DNA of 64,000 nucleotides from Phoronis australis (GCA_002633005.1 NMRA01000450.1:226876-290875), one strand, 5' to 3'; positions 45,001 to 60,000 are shown, counted from the first letter of the stretch. The notes: a model not told the origin generated them from the letters alone. Numbers and translations are program-made.

Positions 45001-48000
45001 CGCTGGACATGATCAGCATTCAGTGCTGTACAGAATCTTTTTCACTTTTTCTTTTTGACTATGAAGTCATGTTGCTGGGGAAATCCAGTACTGTTTTTTT
45101 CTTAAGGAAGTCATTTTGTAGAAAATGCTCGCGCAAATTATTAAAATTGCAGCTTATATTCTATCATGTGTGAAAAAATACACTGCAGCTTTGCACATAT
45201 TTATCTTAAAGCAGTTCGGGATTCATAACAAGCTGTACTAGAGTGACATTCACACAGACCTGGATACTGCTACATTGTTGTCAAGTGTGAAGTACAAGCT
45301 TACACTGTGACCTTGGGTTTCTGCAGTAGCACTTAATAAATCATTTCTGTACTTCTGGTAGCAACAAACTGTGTATTGGTTGGAACCATGTCAACTGCGC
45401 ATCTAGCATGATTCAGACCTTCAGTACAGAAGAGCACTGGAAATATAAACCCATGCAAACACAGTGAAATGTATTTTGCAGCTGCTTAGGTAATGAAGCC
45501 CCAGGCCTGAATATTGTTGGTGGATTCCAGAAGAGGACTGGTCAGCCTCTAGCAAGGGTCATCTCTTGTCTCTCTGCTCATATCACAGATGACTAACAAC
45601 AGCTGATCAGGATTGTGTTGTTTTCCTTGAAACCACACAGTAATATCCTACTGTGAAATCTTGTTCCTAATGGCTATGTTTCCATGGCAACCCTAGTGTT
45701 CATTGGTTGCAGATTTGTTTGTCCCTTGGAGTGGGTTAAAGTGCTTCTTGGTGTTGGTGAACTCACAATTGTTTTGTGCAACCACAAATATGGGTGTTTG
45801 AGTTACACCTTGGATAGCTGTCAGTGAAAAATATGGTTGCGGGTTGGTTCCCGGTGACGGTTTATGGTACCATAAAACGAAACGAAAATTCTAGTATATT
45901 ATCGGTAAAAAAAGTTCTTTCTTCCTCAGTGGATATCTTGTGTGGCTTGTTTAACATTTTTATTCTTTATTTTCCAATGTGAAAAAACTGTGTCGAGACG
46001 AACTCAAGTTAGCATTAAAGTACCACCATTTCATGTTGTGGTCGCTGGTCATTCTGAAGGTCAGCCAAGCTGAAGTATGTAGTGTGCTTTCGGCTTCAAA
46101 AATTATTGAAGAATCAAATGATCGAGGTTTGAGAATTTTTGTTTTATTTTGGTATCATTGTTGTCATAGTGATCATGTGCTTCTCATGTCACAAATGCGA
46201 CTCTTAAAGGAAAAGGGTTAATGTGACATGTTAACTACGTGTCCTGTAAAAGTCCCAGCAGACTGTCCAAAGTATGGACTCAATTTGCGTCCAATAATGA
46301 AATAACATTCATGTTTAGATCGCAACACATCAATTTCCTGAAAATGAATAAGAGATAACAGAACACACCATCACACAATTCTCTAAATTGTAGGAAACAT
46401 TTGGAATGAATTACAAATTAATGAACAAAACCTTGTTGTTGTCTCAACATTGTCTACCACAAATGCATGTGTCATGTTTATAATGGTGGTTTAGTATGTT
46501 AGCTCTGTTACAAGTGGCCCCACCCGAACACTGACACCTACAGGTGACCGCGCATACAAAAGTACATTCATGAGGAAATAATGCCTCGTAAAGCTGTGCT
46601 CTCTCACTTTCATTACACAGGCAGGATTTGATGGTCACATGACCTGGGCCACCTCGCGGTCATGGCCGAAAATGCCTAATGGCAGCAACTTACCATTTTT
46701 TAGTGCTTTCAAAACCTGATATTTGTCCAGAATGCAATAAAGGCCAGTGGAAGGTCTGGACGGTTCCTTTCACTGGGGGAAGTGTCTCTAATTATGTAAA
46801 TGTAATAAAGTTAAGTTTCCAAATGTATGTGGCCTTTAACTTGGGCTATAAACCTGCCTTAATTGTGTCGCAAAAATGTTTAATTTAGACAATTTATGGT
46901 TATGAAAAATCAGTTCTCGTCTTTAAGTAAGTAGCTGATGCTAATTTTTTATTGGTAAGGTGTCTTAAATTAGAAGTTAGTTTCTTCAACGCTTTAGACC
47001 AATTTATGATTGTGCTGTCTGAAAGAATGTGCAAATCTGTTGTGTCTGATAGATCGTTAATCTCTCATTATACATGTATTGTGTTTTAAACTCAAGTTAA
47101 GTTATCAATAATCAGCTATTTTTGCCTTGTCCTAAACTACATTTGTGTATGAAAATGGTTTACGAGTGAATTTTCAATTCTGAAAAGTCCGTCCTGAATT
47201 AGCTAGTCAAAGGATTTCACAATGCCAGGACTACCTGTTGTTAGATGGGTTTGTCATCCACAAACATTTATACTTGAGGAAATTAACCCATCATTTATTA
47301 TTAATTAAATGGATATCCTGATTGTCAGTGAGCGGGGGGGGGGGGGGNGGGGGGGGAAGACAAGCGCAGCTATGAGGAAGTGCGTTAATTACATACAAGT
47401 TGGTAACGAGCATGTGCGATTGTTTTTATGTATTTTGAAGAATTGTGGACATTCGTAGCAAAGTTACAAGCCTTTGAAACTGAAAAATGCATTTTGCCAA
47501 TTATTTCGTATGAAGTTGGTAACATTTCACCATATCTGTCGTCTGATATTTTGTCTGTCCTATACATTCACACTGTTCAAAGTAAACCTGCAAGTCAGTT
47601 CCACTGGGTCACACTGCTAAACCCTTGAGTCAGATTTCCAGCTCCTCAGCTTGGTTTTAACCATATATTAATAAAGCATAAAAATGGTTCGAGGGGATCA
47701 GTGCAATGGGCCCACATGCGAGGCCTGCGCACGTCTGGTACAACGTGTATCAGACCGCCTGCAGTTATTTTTTTATGTAAACCTGCGAGTCTACTATATT
47801 GTTTGACATTATGCTTTGCACTCAACTCCGGCCACGAAAACCAGGAATCACATGAATGGTTTTGATAAAGATATCAAAACTGCGTTGTCTATGTGCCTAT
47901 GGGGTGGTAGTTGAATCTTTACATCAGTGTTGTGTGAACACCCACGCCTTGTCTGATGGTTTGGGACAGTGAAGTGCACTTGTCACCCTTGCTAATTCAA

Positions 48001-51000
48001 AACAACCTTTTCCCCTGGGATTAAGTTAGATTTCTTAATGGTCTGTTAAAATTATCTCAGAATTTTGAGACACAAGTAATTAACTAATGTGTTTTTGCAA
48101 GACCACGACATTGAGTCTTGAAAGAAAGCACATAATTGCATAGTAATTTGTTTGTGGAGGGTTGGTGTTGATGAAACAGTAGATGTTGATAAAATTGCTG
48201 AACATTCCAGCCAGTGTTTGATGCAAGCTAGGCTTGGTTGGCAAGTGTGTAGACTGGGCTCAGCTGTTAGCTCATGTTGGCCTAATTTTGTTATTGTTAA
48301 CATGTGGTGTTGTAGAGGGGTCTCTGAGAGTTCAGGCATGCACTGATAGAAATGCGAAATTGAAATCAGTTGAATTCGACCTCAAAATAGCTGTTGTTTT
48401 ACCAATCCAAGATTTTACAAGAAATACCTAGCTGGGATGTTGGCAATAACACTCACATGGCTAAAAGCTGATTTTCGGTACGTGTTTTTAGCTTTGGCTT
48501 TGTTTCAAAGTGTTGATTACTGGTGAATATGTTTTTGTGAAATTAATGTGAACCTAAGCACGTCATTGAAATGGCTGTTCTATGTTTTATACACCCTTTT
48601 TTCAAATGTGCCTTAGAGTGTGCTTTTGATATCAGAATTATCAAGTCATCGCAGCTTATTCCTGTTATCTAGCGCCTCAACCGCAAGATGGCTGAGCCTC
48701 TGTGAAAGCTTGGTTTCTTAATATGCGAAGGTGGTGTACCATCATAATCTTTGATTTTACTTTCAGACAAAAAATAACAAGCAAGGCTTGGACGAGCTGA
48801 GGGTAAGACTACACTGCGCTACTTTTGTACAAAATAGATCTAGGTCAAGTAGACAAGCTCATGTAGATTTCTGCCCAAGCGTGTTGTACAACACAACGGT
48901 TTCTTTTGTTTTTTGTTGTTGGTTTCTGCTTCATTCAAAGAGAAAACTAAGTGTAAATTGTTCACTAATTTCAATTTGACTTAATCTTAAATCTGAAAAC
49001 TTTGATTCTTTTGACTTCGGAATCCAACCCAAGATAACATGCCATGTAGAATTGGCCAGGTACGCTGGGCCTCGTTTGCAAGTGCCTTGCGTCTACAGAA
49101 CACAGGCCTGCCTTGACTGGGCACTGGTTACCATGGTTACAGTCCGGGGGCCCTACAGTATGGGAATGAGCGGAAATTCAGTAGAGTGAATAGTTTTGTT
49201 TTATTTGACGCCTTTTATTCTTGTGTGTGTACGCGTTGAATGCATCAATTTTGTCTGTTCTTGTGGTTAATTTCAGCGAGTGCAAACAACAAAGGGATTT
49301 CTTAATAGATAGAGCAATATAATGATGCATTTCCCATCATAACCAATCGGAATGTTTGAGTGCTATTTTTCGACCATTCTGAATGTCTGAATGTTACTTC
49401 ATTATCTTAACCAGTGAGAAGCCTGGAAAAAATGTGTACTGAGCAGGAAATAAATAGTACCATCAGGAAGAAATGTGCATGTGTTCCCTGTTAAGCTTTC
49501 ATTGCTGAGGCTGTGATCCCAACTCTAAGATCTGTTGTTCCTCTTGCTGTGATGAACAGTGTCTTCTGTGCTGTCTTTTGTGCTTATGGTATGTGGAGTG
49601 GTCCTCATATTTACCTCTACACAGAGATTTTGAGCTATTTGCAGCAGTGGGATTCAACAGAATATTGCTGGTACTGATTATTTGATAAATGCAACTAATT
49701 GAACATTTCCATTATGTTTACTCATTAGATATAGGACCATGTGTGAATGACTGCAGCTAGTAGACTGGTGAACTGTCATATATAATAACATGTACATGTA
49801 CCTGTGCTGTTTCAGGCTGCAAATATAGCATCTCGGCTGCAGCAACTGGAGACCTCTCTCCAGAGACTTGACACACTGAATGATGCAATAACCCAGCTCA
49901 CAGCCAGGGTATGTGAACGAATAGCAAATATCCACCATACAACTTTCTCTTGACCCTGCTTCAAATAGTGTTGAGCAAGATGAGTCAAGTTGACGAAAGA
50001 CTTAACTCATTGAGTTCACTTTAGGCAACTCTTACGGCAACAGGATTTGCACGCCAGTAGACGAGAAATCGAAATTTACTTGATTGCCACCGTCACAGAT
50101 TGAAGTGAGCTAGTCACTATTCATGGGCTTGGCTGAATGTGTTTTGGATGAGATAATTGCGATCGTAAAGTAACGGCGCGTTTAGCCTTCAAGTTTCAAA
50201 GTCAAAATAGGAAGAATAAGTATGGCAAATGACCACCATGGCTGTTTTTAATATTGAAAAGTAAATATTAGCCATCTTTAAATTTTTTGAATCGATGCAC
50301 TGTAAGAGAAATTAGCAAATAGATTTTCTTTGGCAGCGTGGCTAAGCCACATGCATTGATTTGATTTGTGAATCAATTAGGGCGGGTTAGTCATAGTCTG
50401 GCTAAAGGTTGCTTAGGCGTTAGGGTAACAAAACCCCAGATATTAGCGTAGGAGTTGCCTGATAATTCATGCACATTTTGTGATGTAATTGGCGTGAATT
50501 TTGTGATCACAAAGAATTAATTGAACTTTTTAAAATTCCACGTCATTAAATCGTGGGTAGTTGTCACTTAAAGGGATCCTGGATTTTGAGAGCCAGTTAT
50601 TCAGAAGAAAAATTGGTCTCCAAAGCAGGACCCTTGTGAGTGACAATTACCAAATCTCCGTCTAAGACACAGGTGAGCTTCATGGTTGCCAAAAGTACCC
50701 TAGCTTACGGTAAATTCTCACCAATTTCGGACAAAAATAATTGCCAAAATCGATGGTTTTTCATTTTTCTTCAAAGGCTTTCAACTCTGTTGGGAATACC
50801 CATAGATACTGAAAACCTTATCTGATGCCAAGTCATGGAATAAAACTTAAAACTGGTTGAGCATTAATTTGGTACCAACTGCCTTTTAGAAACAAAAATG
50901 GGGAAACAAAATTTCTCCTGTCCACTATGCTGTGTCCTTAATTAGTGACATTTTACCATTGTGGTTATGCATAAGTACCATCTATTGGTGGATCCAGGAG

Positions 51001-54000
51001 ATGCTTGCCTGCTCAAGTATCCAGCACTAAAGAAAAACATCAAAAAACAAACCGTGGTTTGGGTAAAGTTTCCTGCAGAATAAATTCTGTTTTCTTATGC
51101 TTTATCTACAAGGGTGCATTTGTCCCACTAGACATTGTGCTTTGTAATGCTGCAGCAATTGCTCTGTGGTGTAATTCTAGTGTTGATGTGTGAGTCTTTT
51201 CACCACTTTATTTGTAATAACATGTTCAATGTTTTTTAAAGAAATCAACGTGGCATTGATTAGTGTCATATTTACAAGACACCCCCAAACGTTTTTTTTT
51301 TTTACTTAAGGCATATTCTGTGGAAAAATTAGAGCATACCAAGATGAATAACGCAATCATTGAAATTACGAAGGCCAAAACGACTGAAGACTGTTAGTGT
51401 AGGGTCAGGAGTACTTTAGAGAGAAAAGCTTTGTGTTGAAAAAGAGGCTTCCGAACTCTCATATTGAATTCAGAGCATTCCATCTTTGAATTATGATATC
51501 ACATCTATGGAATTATAAGTCAAAGCTTTCATTTTTTATTTGTCCTTGTTCATGTTGGCTCTGATGTTGAGTTGTGTTAATCACCTTGCTGTTCTGTTAT
51601 TTATCAATCTAAGAAAAACTGGAAATGTTCTCCACTACATATAAATGCGATTTGGCTACCCAATTGTCTTAAAATTAAGACTATGATTTTTAACTTAACT
51701 TGTAAATTATAACTGGAATAGACTATATTATAAGTTTTCTGCTGGTGCACTCAAGAATTTATCTTTGAACAGTATGCATGCACTTATTGTCCTACTTTGT
51801 TGTCGTCCTCATGCGTTTAGGTGAACACTCTTGAGAACCAGCCAGGGACAGGAGACATTGAAGACAGGGTAAGGCTGTGATTGGCGAAAGCCCGATAAGA
51901 TAGTGTCCAAGATGTGTGCACTGGGTATTACGTTGTTGGAACCATTGCTGATCTTGGGCGGACAAGGTTAGAAAATTATAGAAAATTATTCATTACTACT
52001 TGGGAGGTTCCAACAACGCAGCCCTTCAGTTTTATATTTTCTGTAGTCATGAACCACTGTACGTATTATTATTAACTGTTTATTCTAGGTAGTTTCGTTG
52101 GAAAATAGGCCACCCCCTACACTGCCGCCCCCTACACGGCCACCACGAAATTTCTATCGACGTGCCTATAGGAGGGTAGGAAGTGCATGGTGCGCTCAGC
52201 ATGTTAGTTGTATTGGCAGCCATCTTGGTTTCATCCCACTTCCAAGTTTTGTTATGACGCTGTGCTGCCCTGTCAGAGGCTGTATGCATGACGCAGTGAC
52301 AACTGTACCCCTTAACTGCAAAATTAACACTGCATGTCTAGATTAATACTTGTGTAAACATGTTACATTTGGTAGACATACGTACTACCTGTGTAATCAT
52401 GGTACATTTGGTAGACATACTTATGGTACATTTGGTAGGCATACCTATGGTGCATTTGGTAGACATATGCACTACCTGTGTAATCATGGTACATTTGGTA
52501 GACATACTTATGGTACATTTGGTAGGCATACTTATGGCACGTTTGGTAGACATACACACTACCTGTGTAATCGTGGTACATTTGGTAGGCATACTTATGG
52601 TACATTTGGTAGACATACTTAATACCTGTGTAATTGTGGTACATTTGGTAGACATACAACATCTAACATTGTGCTCACCTATCATCAGCTAGCTTAATTG
52701 CAGAATCAAAGATGCAACTACCATTGTTTATTAAATGGGTCATTAGAATTGTCAAACGGCATGCCTTCTGTTTTTCCACGTTTGTCCAAATTCCAGGACT
52801 TGCTGTATCCCAGCATCTGTGGTTGTCTGTTGATGCATGTTGCTGCAGCTTGAGTTAGTATTTTATGCTGTTGACCACCGTATCTGACACCTTATTTCTA
52901 TGTAGTGTCCCTGTGCCTGGTATTACTCATCTGGAGAGATGATGCCCTCTGCTAATTTCGTTATTCATACATGGTATATGGCCTTGGTCATTCATGAACT
53001 TCATTCGTAGAGGATATATCACATGTGTTATCCAAGAACTTTTTTAAAACGTGATCTCTAATTCACACAAACAGGTTTCCTAGTTATGCCTCATGTAGAG
53101 TATTAATACTGTGTATCGCCAACTGTACAGCTGACGGCCAGCTTCAACAAAGGTCCAGGTTTAACAGGCACAAATTCGGGGCTTGTTGATGTAGGTTTGA
53201 AGATGCCATCTGCGGAACTATCACATGGACAAGCGATGTTGTCTATTACATTTCCCCTTTCTAAAAAACAGTAATGGTGTAATATCTTCTGTTATTTAAC
53301 TCGTATGGGACTTCCAAGACATTCCATCTCTTCACTAAGGTTTTGATAGTATCCTGAGATGGGTGTCTTGTGAGTGACTGGGAAATACTTCGCTGGCAAA
53401 TCCAAATCAAAGAGAATGGGGACGACTATTGAGAACATGTTGAACCATTTGCCAGTCAGTTAACGCAAGGCAAAACCTGAGTATTGACAGTTGCTGGCCA
53501 CTGTCCAAATGGTGACGAAACTGTAACAAAATAAGTAAAGATGTCGCCCATTGATGTAAGGACTTGGCTTCCTCACGGATGACAGGAATTGCAGTTGATC
53601 CACCCATCCTACTCTCCAGATGCTCTTAGACTTTTTCTTATTGCCTGAACATTTACATCATCAGAAGTGTCCTGTTTATTTCTAACAGTGGATCTCTCTC
53701 ACAACACATGTAGCGTTTTCATAAACATTTATCATATGACAAAAAGTTATCCTTTTCAACTAGTGAAAATTTTCACTGGAAACCTCCCTCGTGGGCTTAT
53801 CTCCCCTGTAAAGGTCAAATTGCTTGGCAGATGGGAGTCAGTTTCTTAAACCTGTGGGTCTGGGCTAGTGCCACGCCCACCCTGAGGTGAAGGGCTTATT
53901 TTGGACAATTCTGACTCCAGGCAATAGAATTAGAAGAATGTGAAATTACGAGCCAATAAGTACTGAAGACAAAAATGTATTAACAATGTGGATAAATAAG

Positions 54001-57000
54001 GCGACTCTGGGTCTAGTATGGTATTTGCTTGTGATGGCATTTTCTTTTGCTTGTCTCTCATTCTGTTTATTGAGTAGAAATACGATTGTGTCAAAAGCTG
54101 TGCATGGGTGATGCTTAGATATTGTTCAGTTGTGATATGGCCTGTCTAATGATTCATCTTTAAGCTTCATGTTGGTCAGTAGAGAAGAGTTTAATCTGTG
54201 CCATGCTTTAGTCTAGTGCAGTGACATCGTCTCATTTTGTAGTCCATTTCAGGCAAATAGTAACTTTTTTACTTACATTAGTCAGAGACCTTGATACGCC
54301 CTGCTGTGGTGTTCAAAGTTTGTGAAGCAAATCAGTCACATTTAATCCTGTTCCCAAAGCACTTGAATTGAATTCAGTCTAGTGAAATCACAGTCTCCTT
54401 ACAGACAGAGTGTGGTACCACTCACCTCTGATGTTGTTCCCAGTGCATGGATACTGTCCATTGCCCTGATCTGTTGCTGTGCATACATACATATTGCTTT
54501 ATTTATAAAGCTTTTCAATCTCGTGTGCTCATCAGTGGCGTAGTACCTGAGGTGTGGTCCAGGAAGTGACATGCATTGGCAGCGTTCCATTTGATGACCT
54601 GCACCTCGCCAATAAGAAGTCTCATTTAGTTTGGCAACCTGGTAAAAAATTGCCATGAAGCTGCCGGATTTTTGCGGGAGTCAGAGCCCTCCAGCAAGAA
54701 TAAGTAGGGCACCCCACCATGACCTTTAATGCATGAGCTATATATTCTGATTGTCTAATTCCTGCTCAGGTTAGATCTGAGTGGGAAACTGGTGGTCTTT
54801 TTGCACACGATTTATTCCTATTTTTTTGTGTTGTGGCGAATATTTCTCCTTGTTTCGGTTAATCATTTCTGTTTGATCGAAATTCCCAGGTTGCATTTGG
54901 CGAATCAATGTTTTGCCAAACATCGAGCCATGATTGGTGTTAATAATCTTTTGTTAATGGACTGTTCTGCCATAATGAACTGGTACTCCATTACAGACTG
55001 TAGAGTAGAACCTGTGAACTTTGATCTTTCGCTTTAAGAACTTTGAATTCATTTTTTCCGTTTTGTTTTGTAGGTGAGAATTCTTGAAAGTCGGGTGCAG
55101 GAACTGAGACAGGTAAGATATTCATTTTTATAGTTAGGTACAATTGCACTAAATGAGTGGACATGAGTCTGGATATACACCATTTTATACAACCACATGT
55201 TCTGATGTTGCATGGTCATTTTAATGCTGATTAGCTTTTTCAAAATATGAGAGTTTCAGCAAATTTTGTTTAGGGCTGTTCCAGTAACATCCGTGTGGGA
55301 GGGGGGGACGGCAGTAGAAATAAAAATTCATGGGTGGTGGTCTTCAGAAAAAAACTCGAATTATGGGTGGTCGGTCCTGTAAGAAGTGAAGCATTAATAA
55401 TGGGTGGCATTTTTTGACCTGTCAATGTTGACAGGTTGGTTACTTCAGCCGTCAAAACTCAAAAAGATGCAATTGGCATATATCCTAACTTATCCCAGTA
55501 CAAAAAAGCCCATATTGCCAGTGAACAGAGTGCAATATGTTCAATAAGCCATTAATCAAGTCATGGGCAACTTGATTTGAGCCAACTGTTTGTCTGCAGT
55601 CCTATTGAATTGAAAAGTTATGCAACACTAAACTGGTGTTAACACATGTAAGAAAATTGATGATTTTTAAATAAAAAGTATGAGGAGTAAGATAAACAAG
55701 TTCCAATATTCACTTGACATAGAAGTATAAAAGAGTTCGTGGAGACAGTTTGAGATTCATAGATCCTTATAAATGAAAAAATGAACTTCACTTGTCAGCT
55801 ATGTTATGTGCTTAATAAGTGAAGAAATGTCACAATGTTCTGATTGACGAGAGCTGACATTGGTATTTGGATGGATTTGAATGTATCAACTAATGGCAAT
55901 TTTTGTTTTTGTGCCCGTCTCTTTTTGAATTTCAATTGAGAGCATTTAAATTTGACAGGCACTTTTCTTGTGACGAAAGCATGGCGCATGTTGATTTCCG
56001 GACACATCTAGCTATTGCTACCACCCCAACTGGCAATATATTTTTTGCCCCAGCCTCACTTCTTCATAGTATCGTCAGGGAATTTGACATGTTCATATTA
56101 ACAAGAGCATTGCTTTCATTGACTTGTGGACTAGTCCGACTACTTTTGTACTTCCTCACGACAATTTTTCATCTGCCTCTGGAACTGATTAGTCCCTCAG
56201 TGGATTTTCATGAAATTTGAAGACAGCACCTGCACATTTTTGCATGGCTCTGTCATGTTGTGTGCTACCTAAGTGCGATTTCCTTGTTCTTTGGCGTCCA
56301 TCTTTCTACGTTTTTGCACAAAATGAGTATTACTTTGAAATCATAACATGGATGCTATTTGTGAAATCTGATCACTAGTTCAGCAGTTAAGTTGGCCCTG
56401 TAGCAGTTTGACCATTGACTATAAAATAGCAAGTTTCCTCATTTTATATTGCAAACAGGCTAAAGATTTGTTATTCTGTTTCTGTATCCACTGCAAATTA
56501 TAATCAAGGTTACGACTGCGTTGTTAAGCTTTGATAAATTGGGACCCTGTTTAAAGTCTGCGTTTGAAAATTGCACTGAACTGGTGATGTTTGTAATAGC
56601 GGGTGGCCAGCGGGAGCACCACCTGTGGGCTGTACGTGAAATAACACTCAAAGGTCACATGACCAAATAGGTTTAGGTGAAAAATCTTGTTGTACGTCTC
56701 TTCGAAAAATGGCGTAGAACACTGGAAGCCACCATTACAATACTTGCATTGTTAACAAAAACATTACATGTACTTCCAAAATTCCTCAAGCATGGTGGTA
56801 GGCTGGCAGGGCAAGTGTTGTGAAAATAAATCATCCCTTGTGATAGTGGCCTGTAGAAGATCTCAAAGCAATGGCATTGACCTTTTTGTCGCAGTTTGTT
56901 GCAAAATTCAAACATGACCTTTTTGCGGCTGTAACCATTAGTAACCTTTCTGAGCATACTGAAAAAATGGCGGTCAGATAGTTGAAAATTCTCACTTTGA

Positions 57001-60000
57001 TTTTTTCTTTCGAATTTTTGGTCATAGCATAAGAAGTTTATCGTAAGAATTTTATCGTTGGCAGTCACCAAAAACATTCGTATGCATTGATTCGCGTTAA
57101 AAAACAGAGTTTGTTTGAGTTGTTTTTTTATAAAAAATTGTTTAGCATTTTCAAATGGACTCTGCATTCAGCATTTCGCCTAAGAGAAAGTTACACGTTG
57201 TCAGTGAAAACAAGCAGTGTCGAGACGACCAAGCATAGAGACTTAACGCAATATTCAAATATCCAGCGCAGACAGGAACTGAAGTTGGAAATAAAACGGC
57301 CAGAGTGGGTAAATTCCAGTCGTCCCGTCAACTCAACCATCAAACTATAACTGAACTGATGCTGAACGTTAGTTTGCACGTCCTTGACATAAGAAGTATC
57401 CAAAAGTATCATTGGCCATATTGACAAAATACTGTAACATCTGCATACAAGCCGTAATGGCTGGGTTAAAAAGTGGAGTAGCAGATTGGTCTACAGGCCA
57501 TGAAAAGGGCATATACAAACGACGTCTTTTTGTTCGTATGAGTAGGGAAAGGGTTCCCCCCAGTTTGAATCTGAGCCCCAACTCTGAGCTGTGTCCAGTT
57601 TTAAGGTAACCGTTTAACCTTGTGTGCACAAAATCTGCGAGTTGTTTGAGACAAGTCCAGTAGATTTCAGTGTTATGGCAAACCTTCACGGCAAAACATT
57701 GTGTTGCTCATATTGCTGAGTTGTGCTGTAGTAACCTTATTTATTACTTACAGTATATTCCTAAAACCAAACTTGTATCATTCACCATGAAAATGGTCAG
57801 TATTTTGAACACTAATTGCTGGCTTTGGCCTCAACCAAGGCTCCACCTTCCATCATATTAGTTTTGCTATTTATTGCTAGGTTCTGTAGAGTGGTTTCCA
57901 TTACATCACGTGTTTTTAAAATCCTTTGAAAACTGAAGTTGCTGTGCTTTTACTCTTCCCTGTATTTTTAATGACTGTTTCAGCTGTTAAACACTAATGA
58001 TTGCCGGAGTAGCCCCTGTCGTAATGGTGGTACTTGCGTGGACCAATACAATGGCTTCTTCTGTAAATGTCCAGATGGATGGAAGGTATGTGCGGCTACA
58101 AAGGGTCGTCCTTAGCAACAGAACATTCAGGTAGTCTCGCGGCACCTTGAATGTTGTAAAATTGGTGAACAACTGACTGATCTTACTTTTACTCGCTCCC
58201 TGGTGATTATTATGTAAGTCCCATTGCTGATACTAGTATGGAATTTAGTGTTAGTTTATAGTAATATTTTTGTGACCTGTCGGAGTAATAAGTCTTGGTA
58301 TTTCGAGGCTTTTTATCTCGACATGCAAAAATAGTTATCGAATAGTACGTAACCAACTTTAGACACAGGATTTTTTTCATGTGATATTTGCACTGCATCA
58401 TTCTTGCGCATCAATACTTCATGCGGCCTGAGCATACAATGTCTCGCAGAAGTTTTTCGACAGGAATTTCTTTTCAGTTTGTTCGAGTTGCAAAAGTTTG
58501 AATAGCGTGAACAAATGGAGGGAGTTTGTGCTTAGATTTATCGAATTTGCATCTTAACGAATTGGCACCGATTTAACTTTTGCGTCTGCAACTAGCCTTA
58601 CAGTAATGGGGAATCCTTTGAACTTTGAGTTCAAAGGTCATGGGTGACCAGGGCAACTCAGTGGCTCAGCAATTAAGCGCCCATGTGTTTAAATGGCAAT
58701 TATGAAGAGGATATGATTGCCGGTTGTACAATCGGTGATGTGGTTGCTGGACCTGGTGACCAAAAAAAAAAAAATGCCAAATGTCCGCCGTCTGTGCAAG
58801 TGATACAAGGGAGGCAGGCTGATTTTCTACTCGTATTTTCGAGCTTACATTGATCCTTAAAATTGTGAGATTGTTTTACTTTGTACCGAACCTCACTTGT
58901 CTATAATACGTTAGTCAGTAGAATGTATGGGTATATGGTTCTCCCTGAGAAAAAATCCAAACATGGTGCAATTTGTTCATCATGTTTTGTTCAATTTAAT
59001 AAATATTCATTTCCACTAATTCACTGTTAGTTACACATTATTTTCACATGTCTAACATGCTACAATAACTTTTCTTCAAAATAATAAAAATGAGTACCAC
59101 TTTGCAATGCAATGTCAATCATTTGTTTTCTAAAACAGGAAAAGTCAGACTTTTCAAACATGTTTGAAGGTTTTAAACACTACTACGAGCTTTCCAGACA
59201 GGACTCACGACTTCCACACATGGTGTGAATAATGGTGCAGCATCACGCTTGAGCACAAGTATGAAGAACACTGAAGTAACTTATTGTATTTTCTGTTAAA
59301 GGGTCCAAACTGTCAGGATGATGTAGACGAATGTGTTCTGTATGAGGGCACCGCACTGGGATGTCACCATGGAGCAACATGCTACAACTCTCCTGGATCA
59401 TACACGTTAGTAGCCATCTTGAATTTGGTAGCCTTAAAGTCTTGTTTTGGAATTTACAAACCTTATTTATTTTCCTGATAACAGTGTATAACCACATTTT
59501 CCTGTTATTCATAACAAAAATTAATATGTGATATTGACCTTTGCCCTTCTCCTAGACACATACGTATGTCACTACTTACTGTTGGGATTATGTCCCTTAG
59601 GCTATGAAAACGTCTACGTGGAAAAAACAACAAATAGGCATACACACTCTGGTTATCCAACATGTTACTCCTCACTGAATCCATGGATGTGTTTCGCACT
59701 ACATTTTGGGCTCAGCTATTCAGAATCCACAGGGGGTAATAAAACAATTATCATCTCAACTAGGACTATGAACCCTTTGTTAAGCTATATATAGTTACAC
59801 AGTCCAACTGTGACGGTTGTATGACTCAGAGCAGGGTTGACAGAGAACTACTTTCACTGACCTTGCATGACAATTTCAAAAGGCCTATTGTGTTGCGTGA
59901 ACTTCACCCGTTATGTGCAACCTCCTGCAAAATTCTAAGTGACTGTGTATAGTAGTTTCCCCCTCCAAGCCCAAAATGGCACTTACACTCATGTGTGTCG

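Larger units (their letters stand above)
40812..48766. other. CUBN intron 2, 8.0 kb
   Basis: Contains a family 2 MITE (41255-41614), a perfect GGTCACATGACC palindrome (46633-46644) and a poly-G tract with an N (47334-47356). The rest looks unique; no exon recognised. Confidence 0.6.
48803..52088. other. CUBN introns 3-5
   Basis: Three introns (48803-49815, 49909-51820, 51869-52088) around exons 4 and 5. The second contains a family 1 MITE at 50705-50959. Otherwise nothing recognised. Confidence 0.6.

Noticed and set aside
56673-57167. 164-codon minus-strand open frame
   Set aside because: Longest open frame in the window but inside a CUBN intron, with no domain and amino-acid content typical of AT-rich non-coding sequence.
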